Assembly (NCBI RefSeq): GCF_026625865.1
Contig: NZ_CP113067.1
Coordinates: 806,001 to 870,000 of the forward strand
Direction: 5' to 3'
DNA: 64,000 nucleotides
From: Microbacterium sp. SL75
Lineage (GTDB): Bacteria; Actinomycetota; Actinomycetes; Actinomycetales; Microbacteriaceae
Shown here: one piece after another, positions 45,919 through 54,548 of the stretch
Layout: the number at the start of each line of letters is the position of its first letter
Numbering within the stretch: the first letter of the stretch is position 1
Translations under genes and position numbers: made by a program
The notes under the pieces: generated by a model
Told to the model about the DNA's origin: nothing
The model's database searches: none
The model's input: the letters and a program-made list of their open reading frames with translations, nothing else

Positions 45919-46843
45919 TCGGCCCGACGACGGCACCACCCTGCGCCGCCTCGCGCGAGCGGCGGTGCCGTCGTTCGATCGCCTGTCCCGCGTACGACGC
46001 GGCGATGATCAGCGCGGCACCGATCAGCCCGGGGGCACCGACCGCCTCGCCGCCGATGGCGACACCCACGGCGAGCGCCCACACGGGCTCGGTACCCATG
46101 AGGATGCTCGCGCGGGTCGCCGAGGTGCGCCGCACCGCCCACAACTGCACCACGAACGCGAAGACCGAGCACAGCAGTCCGAGGAAGAGCACGTCGACCC
46201 ATCCGGATGCCGAGAGCCCCGCGGCCGCACGCGGCAGGTCGGCGCCGGCAACGGCGGACGAGGCCAGGGCGCACACGACCAGTTGGACGAAGACGACGGC
46301 GAGGGTGCTGTCGTGTCGGCCGCGGGTGAGGTGCCCGCTCGCGGTGACGTGCACGGCGCGGACGACCGCCGCGGCGATGACGAGAGCGTCGCCCAGGTTG
46401 GGGGTACGGAGGCCGCCGTCCGAGACGAGCAGGGCCACGCCGACCACCGCAGCCACGGCCGCGACGAAGTACGTCCGCGGGAGCCACGAGCGCGCGGCGA
46501 CGCTCTCCAGCACCGGGGTGAAGACGAGGGCGAGACTGATGAGGAGCCCGGCGTTGGTCGCCGAGGTGAGGTGCACGCCCGCGGTCTCGAGCCCGATGAT
46601 CGCCGCCTGCGAGCAGCCGAGCAGAGCGGCGATCGCGAGGCCGCGCCCCCGCGGCATCCGTTCCCGTCTCATCAGGCACAGGATGCCGAGGGCGATCGCG
46701 GCCACGACGAAGCGCAGCGCCACGCCGGAGGCGACGCCGGTCTCGGACACCAACTCCTTCGCGGCGAGGAAGCTGGCACCCCAGACCGCGGCGACCGCGA
46801 CGAGGAGGAGGTCGACGACGAGTTCCGGGACGCGGCGGGGCAT
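45866..46843 (-). CDS. EamA/DMT-family transporter
   Basis: A 325-residue inner-membrane protein with ten predicted helices and two EamA repeats. The first helix is VVDLLLVAVAAVWGASFLAAKELV; the second repeat ends SVFAFVVQLWAVRRTSATRASIL-MGTEPVWA, the typical EamA end. Such proteins export amino acids or metabolites. I start at the ATG 46843 (MPRRVPELV) rather than the GTG at 46894, because the family begins near here. Divergent from a LysR gene, its probable regulator. The last 53 bases overlap the LPxTG gene on the other strand. Confidence 0.85.
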   Translation of the reverse strand: MPRRVPELVVDLLLVAVAAVWGASFLAAKELVSETGVASGVALRFVVAAIALGILCLMRRERMPRGRGLAIAALLGCSQAAIIGLETAGVHLTSATNAGLLISLALVFTPVLESVAARSWLPRTYFVAAVAAVVGVALLVSDGGLRTPNLGDALVIAAAVVRAVHVTASGHLTRGRHDSTLAVVFVQLVVCALASSAVAGADLPRAAAGLSASGWVDVLFLGLLCSVFAFVVQLWAVRRTSATRASILMGTEPVWALAVGVAIGGEAVGAPGLIGAALIIAASYAGQAIERRHRRSREAAQGGAVVGPISSARVSVDATAPTPSP

Positions 46844-46901
46844 GCCCCCACCGTGACGCGGGCGACGCGGAAGAACAATGGGATCCTTCTTCACCGTGTC
46901 G

Positions 46902-46907
46902 TAAGTT
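46902..46907 (+). promoter_or_regulatory. −10 box of leaderless LysR gene
   Basis: TAAGTT, seven bases (CTTCCTT), ATG at 46915. Confidence 0.55.
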
Positions 46908-46914
46908 CTTCCTT

Positions 46915-47838
46915 ATGGATGTCGGTCATCTTCGCCTGCTGCGCGAGCTCCGAGACCGCGGAAGCGTGGCCGCCGTGGCGCAGCGCATGCACGTCTCCGC
47001 GTCGGCGGTGTCGCAGCAGCTGTCCGCGCTGCAGGCGCACGTGCCCGTTCCGCTGACCACCCGGCGCGGGCGCACCCTCGCCCTCACGCCCGCCGGAGAG
47101 GCCCTCGCCGCCGCCGGCGCGCGGGTCGACGAGGCTCTCGTGTCGGCGCGAGAGGCCGTGGGTGCGTTCCTCGACGCGAGCGACCGCCCCGTGCGCGTCT
47201 CGGCCTTCCACAGCGCCGCACTCGCGCTCTTCGGGCCCCTCTTGCGCGAACTCGACGGCACGCCGCCACTGCACCTCGCCGACGCCGATGTGGCGCACCG
47301 CGATTTTCCGGGGCTGACCGCCGACCACGACCTCGTCGTGGCGCACCGCCTCGCGCACGACGAACCGTGGCCCGCGGACCGCGTGGTCACGGTGCCGTTG
47401 CTAGAAGAGCCGCTCGACATCGCCCTGCCGGCAGACCACCCGCTCGCCGGACGCGACGAGCTGCGTGCGGCCGACCTCGTCGCCGAGAGATGGGTGTCGG
47501 TGCACCCCGGATTCCCGCTCGCCGGCGTTCTCGACCATCTCGCCGCACACGTGGGGCGCCCTCTCGACGTCGCCCACCGCATCAACGAGTTCTCGGTGAC
47601 GGCCGAGGTCGTGCGCGCCGGCGCAGCGATCGCCGTCATGCCGCGCACCACGACGACGCCCCTCGCCGTCGACGGGCTGGTGCTGCGACCGCTCGCCGAC
47701 CTCGCCCTGGTGCGCCACGTGGACGCACTGGCGCGGCCCGACGCGCTCGCTTACGCCGCGGTGCGGCGTGTGCTGTCGGCGCTGCGCACCGTGTCGGCGC
47801 GGGCGTCGGCGCACATCTCCGGTGTCGACCCCGTCTGA
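46915..47838 (+). CDS. LysR-family transcriptional regulator
   Basis: A 307-residue regulator with the LysR helix-turn-helix at the N-terminus (LRLLRELRDRGSVAAVAQRM, then SASAVSQQLSALQ) and a two-lobed effector domain from about residue 90. Relatives with this HVSASAVSQQL head are commonly divergent from EamA exporters in actinobacteria, as here. It probably activates the transporter in response to a metabolite. Convergent with tatA. Confidence 0.88.
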   Translation: MDVGHLRLLRELRDRGSVAAVAQRMHVSASAVSQQLSALQAHVPVPLTTRRGRTLALTPAGEALAAAGARVDEALVSAREAVGAFLDASDRPVRVSAFHSAALALFGPLLRELDGTPPLHLADADVAHRDFPGLTADHDLVVAHRLAHDEPWPADRVVTVPLLEEPLDIALPADHPLAGRDELRAADLVAERWVSVHPGFPLAGVLDHLAAHVGRPLDVAHRINEFSVTAEVVRAGAAIAVMPRTTTTPLAVDGLVLRPLADLALVRHVDALARPDALAYAAVRRVLSALRTVSARASAHISGVDPV

Positions 47839-47884
47839 TCCGCGGAGCGCAGCGTGGCGGGTGGATCCCCTTGTCGCGAGGTGC

Positions 47885-48124
47885 TCAGCGCGTCGGCGGC
47901 GGATCCGCGACGACCGCCGTGGACCGGGGCTCGGGGTGCGCCGGCGCGACCGCGTGGTCGAGCGGTACCGCGTCGTCGTCCTTCATCGCCTTCAACTCGC
48001 CCTTGAACAGGCGGGCCGACCTGCCGACGCTCTGCGCCAGCGCCGGCAGCTTGGCAGCGCCGAACAACAGGACGATCACCGCGAGGACGATCAGCAGGTG
48101 CCATCCGGTCAGTCCATGAAGCAT
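47885..48124 (-). CDS. tatA: Sec-independent translocase component TatA
   Basis: A 79-residue TatA/E-type protein: short N-terminus, one membrane helix (WHLLIVLAVIVLLFGAAKLPALAQSVGRS), an amphipathic helix (SARLFKGELKAMKDDD) and a charged unstructured tail. It forms the pore of twin-arginine export. The ATG at 48124 has GGAGG five bases upstream. No tatB/tatC nearby. A Tat-signal protein is encoded 4 kb away (52159), which may explain the position, though this may be an additional tatA copy. Confidence 0.88.
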   Translation of the reverse strand: MLHGLTGWHLLIVLAVIVLLFGAAKLPALAQSVGRSARLFKGELKAMKDDDAVPLDHAVAPAHPEPRSTAVVADPPPTR

Positions 48125-48538
48125 GGGGCCTCCTCGGCCGTGCCGGCCTCTTCGCCGACGAGTGGGGGCGGCGCGAGACGCACCGTGCGGCGATGGTAGC
48201 CCGCGACGAAAGCAAACCACAAGGCTCGCGTCAAGCGCACTTTTGTTGTGTGCACATTACGCAACTTTTGATTGACCTATGGAAAAACATCCGTCAAGAT
48301 GACGACGAGCGACGTCCCTCACAACCGGACACCTCATCCCCCCGAGGCTCGCCCCACGAACCGCCCGAGAGGCGGTGATCGGCGACCCCTCCCACTCGAC
48401 GAAGAGTAAGGAGCAGACACGGCGCGTGGCCGACCGCCACCGCAGGAAGAGCCCGGGCCGCCACGATCAGTCGTTGAGACCGACTGTGTGGCGACCCGGT
48501 GAAAACAACTCGAACGCATTCACAGGAGCTGTTTCACG
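48125..48538. other. 414-base regulatory gap upstream of the secreted dehydrogenase operon
   Basis: AT-richer stretch 48230-48300 with two CTTTTG hexamers (48239, 48265) and the promoter at 48272. The remaining 240 bases before 48539 form a long 5' leader in which I see no reading frame or clear riboswitch. Confidence 0.55.
48265..48300 (+). promoter_or_regulatory. promoter of the secreted dehydrogenase operon with CTTTTG box
   Basis: −35 TTGACC (48272-48277), 17 bases, −10 CAAGAT (48295-48300). CTTTTG lies one base upstream of the −35, as at 43829. Confidence 0.6.
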
Positions 48539-51500
48539 ATGAACTCTACTTCTCGGCATCCGGTCGTCCGGTCCCGGTTGACGGCGGTCCTCGCGGCCAC
48601 CGCACTGGGCCTGGGCGCCATCGCCGCAGCACCCGTCCCGGCCTTCGCGCACGACGGGCACGACCACGGCACGACTGACCCCGGGGGCGATCACGGCGAT
48701 CCCACCGACCCCGGCACCCCCGACCCCGGCGACACCGGCGAAGACGGCGGCGCTTTGGACTGGAGCAACTACGAGCGCGTGCTGCTCACGAAAGACGTGG
48801 GCGAGCCCATCGACCTCGCGGTCCTCCCCGACAAGCGCGTGCTGCACACCGCTCGCAACGGAGACGTGCGCCTGACCGATCCCGCGACGGGCGTCACACG
48901 CGTCACCAACACGCTCGACGTCTACGCCAACTCCGAAGACGGTCTGCAGACGGTGGCCCTCGACCCGAACTTCGCCGAGAACAACTGGGTCTATCTCGTC
49001 TACTCCCCGCGCGACGCCGACGGCGACGGCGTCGCCGACACCCCGGCGGGCAACTCCCCCAACACCCTCCCCGCCGGAGCCGACGAGTCGTACTGGGACC
49101 AGTGGGTCGGCGTGAACCGGCTCGCCCGCTTCCAGTGGAACGGAGAGGCCCTCGACCTCGCGAGCGAGCAGGTCGTCCTCGACGTCGAGGTCCAGCGCGG
49201 CCAGTGCTGTCACGTCGGCGCCGACATCGGGTTCGACGGCGACGGCAACCTCTACCTGAGCACGGGCGACAACACCCCGGCATCCACCCCGGGCGCCAAC
49301 GGCTTCGCGCCCAACAACGACGCCCCCGGCTACAACCCCGGTTTCGACTCTCGCCGCGGTGCCGGTAACACCAACGACCTGCGCGGCAAGATCCTGCGCA
49401 TCCACGTCGAGGACGACGGCTCGTACACGATCCCCGAGGGCAACCTCTTCGCTCCCGGGACCGAACTCACCCGCCCCGAGATCTTCGTGATGGGCGTGCG
49501 CAACCCCTTCCGCATCGAGGTCGACGTCGAGACCAACTCGCTGTCGTGGGGCGACTACGGCCCCGACGCCACGAAGGCCGTCGCCCAGACCGCGGGCCGC
49601 GGCCCCATGGGCCTGGTGGAGTGGAACGCCATCAGCCTCGACGAGCCGCAGAACGCCGGCTGGCCGTACGTGCACGCCGACAACCAGGCGTACAACGACT
49701 GGGACTTCGCCACGGCGACGCCGGGGGCGTTCTTCGACCCCGCCAACCTCAAGAACGAGTCGCGCTGGAACACCGGTCTCACCGACCTTCCTCCCGCGCA
49801 GCCCGCGACCCTCTGGTACGGCGACAACCCCGGCGACCAGCCGTGGGACGAACTGGTGAACTTCGGCGCGGGCAGCGGCCAGGGCCCGATGGGCGGACCC
49901 GTCTACCACTACGACGAGACGAACCCCTCGCCCACGAAGCTCCCCCAGCACTGGGACCGCAAGGCCTTCATGGGCGAGTTCTCGCAGGACTACATCGCCG
50001 CCTTCACGCTGGACTGGGACACCTTCGACGTCAGCGCGATCGAGGACTTCCTGCCCAACGCCGCGCTGAGCACCCTCGGCCAGCCGCCGCACGACAACCC
50101 CATGGACATGGAGATCGGGCCCGACGGCTCGATGTACGTGCTGGACTACGGTGACGGCTTCTTCCGCGCGAACCCCGATGCCGGTCTCTACCGCATCGAC
50201 TACGTCGCCGGGAACAAGTCGCCCCAGGCGCGTTTCACCGCCACGCCCACCTCGTCGTCGCAGGCTCCCCTGACCGTCGAGTTCGACGCGTCGACCTCGA
50301 CCGACCCCGACGCGGACACCCTCACCTACGAGTGGGACTTCGACGGCGACGGCACCTACGACGCCACCGGCGCGACCGCGTCGTACACGTACACGGAACT
50401 GGGCAACTACAGCGCCCGCCTGCGCGTGTCCGACCCGGGCGGACGCTTCGGCCTGACCTCGCGCACCATCTCGGTGGGCAATCAGGCGCCCGAGGTGACC
50501 GTGGCCTTCCCCGGCAACGGTGCGTTCTTCGACTGGGGTCAGGCGATCCCCTTCCAGGTCACGACGACGGATGCCGAGGACGGCGACGCCACGGAATGCT
50601 CCCGCGTGACGTGGACCTACGGTCTCGGCCACGACGAGCACGCCCACCCCGAGGTCTCGGGGACCGGATGCACGGGCGTGTTCCGCACCGACCCGAACTC
50701 GCCCGAGCACGGCCCCGGTGCCCTGCTGTACGGCGCGGTCGTGGTCACCTACACCGACGCGGGCGCCAACGGGCTGCCGCCCGCCACGGGTGAGGCGACC
50801 GTTCGCCTCAACCCGAAGCTGCAGCAGGCCGAGCACGCGATCCGTCGCGAGGGCGTCGCCACGTACGCCGACGCCGACGCCTCGGGCGGCAACGCCGTCC
50901 GCGGCCTGGGAGCGGGCGACTACCTCGCCTACGACCCGGTGAACTTCGCCGGGATCGACGGTGCCGTGGTCCGCGCCAGCGGTGCGGGAGAGGTCCAGCT
51001 TCGTTGGGGAGCGGTCGACGCCGAGCCCTTCGCGACCGCGACCATCCCCGCGGGCAGCGGCTGGCAGGACGTCGAGGTCGCCTTCGACGCCCCCGAGGGC
51101 TCCGGAGCGCTCTACGTCACCTCGGCCGACGAGCTCGCCGTCGACGCGCTGACCATGGTGGGCGACGGGGTCGGCGACGTCACGCCGCCGACGGTCGCGC
51201 ACACGCTGTCCCCCGCCAGCCCGACGGGTGTCGGCGGCGTGTTCAACGAGCCGGTCCGCTTCGCGGTCCAGGCCGCGGACAACGGCACGCTCGCGAGCGT
51301 CCAGTACTCGCGCGACAACGGCGCGACCTGGGTGAACCTCGCGGCGAACCAGCAGTACGGGGTGACGTTCGATCAGGACGGTGTCTACGACATCCGCTAC
51401 CGGGCCACCGACACCGGCGGCAACGTCTCGGAGCTCGGTTCCGTGTCGTTCACGATCGACCTCGACGCTCCCAACGAGCCGACCGTCGACACCCGCACGC

Positions 51501-52072
51501 TCGTCTCGCTCGGCTCCCCGCGCGTCACCTACGGCGCCCCCGGCGACGTGACGGTGTCGGTGCGCGGAGAGGGCGGCGCCCCCACGGGCGAGGTCGTGCT
51601 CACCGTCGGCGAGACCGAACTCGGTCGCGCGACGCTGGACGCGGACGGCAACGCCGTCGTCGCCCTCCCGGCGGATCTCCCGGTCGGCACGCACACCCTG
51701 CGGGCCACCTACGGGGCCGACGAGACCTTCAAGGGTTCGGCCGGCATCGGTCGTCTCACGGTCTCGCAGGCGAAGTCGACGACCTCGGTCGCCGTCTCGC
51801 CGACACCGGTCAAGCCCGCCGTGGCGGCCACCGCCACGGTCCAGGTGGCTTCGTCGACGGGCATCGTCCCGACCGGCGACGCCACGGTGACCATCCGCCG
51901 TAACAACGCGATCGTCGCCGCCCTCACCGGCACGCTCGGCGCAGACGGCACCGTCCAGGTGACCCTGCCCAAGCTGAGCGCGGAAGGCGCCTACCAGGTG
52001 CAGGCGTCGTACACCGGTTCGAGCGGGATCGCGAAGAGCAGCGGCAGCGCGAACCTGACCGTCAAGAAGTAA
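48539..52072 (+). CDS. secreted PQQ-type sugar dehydrogenase-like protein with PKD, CBM and Ig domains
   Basis: An 1177-residue exported protein. Signal peptide to about 37 followed by a His/Asp-rich stretch; glucose/sorbosone-dehydrogenase propeller about 75-560 (LAVLPDKRVLHTARNGDVRL, LDPNFAENNWVYLVYSPRDA, NGNLYLSTGDNTP-like DGDGNLYLSTGDN, IFVMGVRNPFRIEVD); PKD domain about 565-645 (PLTVEFDASTSTDPDADTLT); a ThuA-adjacent type Ig segment; a CBM6-like module about 770-880 (QQAEHAIRREGVATYADADA); and two Ig-like domains to the end (AKSTTSVAVSPTPVKPAV). No anchor. Probably oxidises polysaccharide ends outside the cell. AGGAGC precedes the ATG. First gene of an operon with a Tat-exported isomerase-like protein and WxL locus 2. 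Confidence 0.85.
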   Translation: MNSTSRHPVVRSRLTAVLAATALGLGAIAAAPVPAFAHDGHDHGTTDPGGDHGDPTDPGTPDPGDTGEDGGALDWSNYERVLLTKDVGEPIDLAVLPDKRVLHTARNGDVRLTDPATGVTRVTNTLDVYANSEDGLQTVALDPNFAENNWVYLVYSPRDADGDGVADTPAGNSPNTLPAGADESYWDQWVGVNRLARFQWNGEALDLASEQVVLDVEVQRGQCCHVGADIGFDGDGNLYLSTGDNTPASTPGANGFAPNNDAPGYNPGFDSRRGAGNTNDLRGKILRIHVEDDGSYTIPEGNLFAPGTELTRPEIFVMGVRNPFRIEVDVETNSLSWGDYGPDATKAVAQTAGRGPMGLVEWNAISLDEPQNAGWPYVHADNQAYNDWDFATATPGAFFDPANLKNESRWNTGLTDLPPAQPATLWYGDNPGDQPWDELVNFGAGSGQGPMGGPVYHYDETNPSPTKLPQHWDRKAFMGEFSQDYIAAFTLDWDTFDVSAIEDFLPNAALSTLGQPPHDNPMDMEIGPDGSMYVLDYGDGFFRANPDAGLYRIDYVAGNKSPQARFTATPTSSSQAPLTVEFDASTSTDPDADTLTYEWDFDGDGTYDATGATASYTYTELGNYSARLRVSDPGGRFGLTSRTISVGNQAPEVTVAFPGNGAFFDWGQAIPFQVTTTDAEDGDATECSRVTWTYGLGHDEHAHPEVSGTGCTGVFRTDPNSPEHGPGALLYGAVVVTYTDAGANGLPPATGEATVRLNPKLQQAEHAIRREGVATYADADASGGNAVRGLGAGDYLAYDPVNFAGIDGAVVRASGAGEVQLRWGAVDAEPFATATIPAGSGWQDVEVAFDAPEGSGALYVTSADELAVDALTMVGDGVGDVTPPTVAHTLSPASPTGVGGVFNEPVRFAVQAADNGTLASVQYSRDNGATWVNLAANQQYGVTFDQDGVYDIRYRATDTGGNVSELGSVSFTIDLDAPNEPTVDTRTLVSLGSPRVTYGAPGDVTVSVRGEGGAPTGEVVLTVGETELGRATLDADGNAVVALPADLPVGTHTLRATYGADETFKGSAGIGRLTVSQAKSTTSVAVSPTPVKPAVAATATVQVASSTGIVPTGDATVTIRRNNAIVAALTGTLGADGTVQVTLPKLSAEGAYQVQASYTGSSGIAKSSGSANLTVKK

Positions 52073-52158
52073 CACCCGGGTGGGGGTTGCGCACCGCGGC
52101 CCCCACCACCCCCACGGTCGTCCCCGACCCCGGGGCGGACCCACCTCGAAGGAGAGTC

Positions 52159-53187
52159 ATGAGTCACCACCACGACCACGCGCACCCCACGGTGTCGGAT
52201 CGACCCATGAGCCGGCGTACCCTGCTCAAGGCCCTGGCGGCGTCGTCCGTCGCCGTCGGCATCGGCGCCGCCGCCATGCCCGCCGCCGCCTCGGCATCCA
52301 CCGCTTTCGGCGCCCGCGCCGCGGCGGCCGCTCCCCCGGTCAGCGCCGGCAAGCGTCTCGTCCCCGTCAACCGCATCGGCATCCAGCTCTACACCGTCCG
52401 AGACAAGGTCAGCTCGCTGGGCTTCCGTGCGGTGTTCGAGGAGCTGGCTCGCATCGGCTACTCGGAGATCGAGTTCGCGGGCTACACGCAGGGAGGCGTC
52501 GGCGCCATCACCCCGCAGGAGATCCGCCAGCTGCTCGACGACAACGGCCTGCGCGCGACAGGCGCGCACGTCAACCTCACCCCGGCCAACATCGACCAGC
52601 AGCTCGAGATCGCGCACGTGCTGGGCATGCCGCACCTGGGTCAGGGCGGGCCCATCGCCGGCGGGTACGGCGGACCCCTCGCCAAGGATGCCTGGATGCA
52701 GGCCATCGGCACGTGGAACCAGATGGGCGAGAAGGGGCGCGCAGCGGGAATCAAGCTCTACCTGCACAACCACGCCCAGGAGTGGGGTTTCACGACCGAC
52801 ACGAACGAGCGCATCTACGACCTGTACTGGGCCAACCTCAACCCCGAGACGGTGTTCTTCGAGATGGACGTCTACTGGGCGCACGTCGGAAAGCACCTGT
52901 ACCCCGGGTTCGAGCCGATCGACTACATCAAGCGCGACCCCCGCCGCTTCCCGATCCTGCATCTCAAGGACGGCAAGCTCAACCCGAGCAGCGCCAACGG
53001 CTACGACATCGTCGAGTTCGGCGCCGGGAACATCGATTACACGGCGTTCCTGTCGCAGCTGCGCGACCGCGGCCAGCGCTTCGGCATGTTCGAACAGGAC
53101 AACGCCTCCACGGTGCCGGTCAACCCCGGGGACTCGCTCGCCAACGCCGACCGCAGCTACGACAACATCGCAGCCCTGCGCGGCTGA
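52159..53187 (+). CDS. Tat-exported sugar phosphate isomerase/epimerase-like protein
   Basis: A 342-residue AP-endonuclease-2-type TIM barrel. A twin-arginine signal is present: SRRTLLKALAASSVAVGIGA (residues 18-37) after a His-rich start. The barrel begins RIGIQLYTVRDKV and contains EIEFAGYTQGG, GAHVNLTP, LYLHNHAQEWGF, FEMDVYWAHVG and FPILHLKDGKL, whose Glu/His/Asp residues would bind one metal ion. Export of this fold is seen in proteins near DUF1080 and Gfo/Idh genes, some of which act as 3-keto-glycoside lyases or epimerases; that is the likeliest role. GGAGAG precedes the ATG. Folded and metallated before export, hence Tat. Confidence 0.88.
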   Translation: MSHHHDHAHPTVSDRPMSRRTLLKALAASSVAVGIGAAAMPAAASASTAFGARAAAAAPPVSAGKRLVPVNRIGIQLYTVRDKVSSLGFRAVFEELARIGYSEIEFAGYTQGGVGAITPQEIRQLLDDNGLRATGAHVNLTPANIDQQLEIAHVLGMPHLGQGGPIAGGYGGPLAKDAWMQAIGTWNQMGEKGRAAGIKLYLHNHAQEWGFTTDTNERIYDLYWANLNPETVFFEMDVYWAHVGKHLYPGFEPIDYIKRDPRRFPILHLKDGKLNPSSANGYDIVEFGAGNIDYTAFLSQLRDRGQRFGMFEQDNASTVPVNPGDSLANADRSYDNIAALRG

Positions 53188-53204
53188 GCGACGAGGAAGA
53201 ACCG

Positions 53205-54476
53205 ATGAACAGAATCACGAAACTGACCACCGTCGGCCTCCTCGTCATCGGGGGCAGCGTCGTCGCCGTGCCCGCGTACGCGGCCGACCTCACCTGTACC
53301 GACGACCTGGGCAGCCAGAGCGTCTCGGGCAACCTGATCGTCCCCGGCGGCGCGGACTGCATCCTCGGCGGCGCGACCGTCGAGGGCGACATCGTCGTCG
53401 AGGCGGGCGGATGGCTGGATGCCACCTCGGTCACCGTCACGGGAGACGTCGTCGCCACCGACGCGTACGGCGTCTCGCTCGACGGCACGAGCGTGGCCGG
53501 CGACATCAGCGCGTACTCCGCCGACACCACCGTGGGATTCCTCTACGTCAACGACCTGAAGGTCGGGGGCTCGGTGGAAGCCGGCGGCATCGACGTGGAG
53601 GTCGTCGACAGCGCCATCTCGGGCTCGCTGCTCACGCAGCAGGCCACCTACGTCGACATCGTGCGCACCTCGGTGGGCGCCGACGTGTCGGTCGACGGCG
53701 CGGGCTGGGGCGTGTCGATGACCGGGGCCGTCGTCAAGGGTGACGTCACCGTGAGCGGCAGCTCGCGCGACGTGCTCATCGGCGCCACCGCCGACGGTGG
53801 TTCCGACGCGTTCGCCAACTCGATCGGCGGAGGCCTGTCCCTCACCGGGAACACCGCGAACCTGCGCGTGGCGAACACCACGGTGTTCGGCGCTCTCGCT
53901 CTCGACGGGAACTCCCCGGCGGCCGCGTTCGGTGCGGGCGTCCGTGCCGGCTCGACCACGGGCGACTACACGGGCGAGGCGCCGACCGCTCCTCCCACGG
54001 GCGACCAGTCGATCGCCGTGACCGTCCCCGACCAGGGTTCGGGCGAGCTCACCTGGTCGATCGAGGGCACCTCGCGCCTGGTCGACCTGGGAGTTGCGAC
54101 CGAGAACCTCGACCACTACGCGGCATCCGGTGAGATCGTGCCGATCCGCGTGCAGGACACCCGGGCCGGCAACCCCGGGTGGTCGCTGACCGCACAGGTG
54201 TCGAACTTCACCGCCGGAGGCCAGGAGGTGTCGAGCAAGTACCTCGGCTGGACGCCCGAGGTCCTCGAGACGCAGGGCGGCGCCGTCGCCGGCGCTCCCG
54301 TGCCCTCCGGCTTCGACAGCGGCCAGGGCCTGTCGGTCGCGCGCACCCTCGCGCAGGCGAACGACGGCCACGAGCGCGGCTCCTCGCTCGTGGGCGCCGA
54401 CCTGGATCTCAAGCTCCCGCTCGAGACCCCCCGCGGCACCTACACCGCGACCGTGACGCTGACCGCCCTCAGCTGA
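53205..54476 (+). CDS. WxL protein with N-terminal beta-helix domain
   Basis: A 423-residue exported protein. Signal peptide to about 26 (ending AYAAD), then about 200 residues of short repeats of the type VxGDVxV (VEGDIVVEAGG, VTGDVVATDAYG, VAGDISAYSADT, VKGDVTVSGSSR), predicting a right-handed beta-helix similar to bactofilins. After a PTAPPTGD linker comes the WxL domain (about 265-423) with GWSLTAQVSNFT and KYLGWTPEV, ending TYTATVTLTALS. It should bind the wall or its DUF916 partner, encoded next, while the helix projects outward. GAGGAAGA precedes the ATG; 17 bases after the isomerase-like gene. Confidence 0.78.
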   Translation: MNRITKLTTVGLLVIGGSVVAVPAYAADLTCTDDLGSQSVSGNLIVPGGADCILGGATVEGDIVVEAGGWLDATSVTVTGDVVATDAYGVSLDGTSVAGDISAYSADTTVGFLYVNDLKVGGSVEAGGIDVEVVDSAISGSLLTQQATYVDIVRTSVGADVSVDGAGWGVSMTGAVVKGDVTVSGSSRDVLIGATADGGSDAFANSIGGGLSLTGNTANLRVANTTVFGALALDGNSPAAAFGAGVRAGSTTGDYTGEAPTAPPTGDQSIAVTVPDQGSGELTWSIEGTSRLVDLGVATENLDHYAASGEIVPIRVQDTRAGNPGWSLTAQVSNFTAGGQEVSSKYLGWTPEVLETQGGAVAGAPVPSGFDSGQGLSVARTLAQANDGHERGSSLVGADLDLKLPLETPRGTYTATVTLTALS

Positions 54477-54548
54477 TCCCCACCCGTCGGGGTCGCGCTC
54501 CTCGAGAGCGTGGCCCCGACGGGACCCCTCCACACGAAAGCCACGCCC

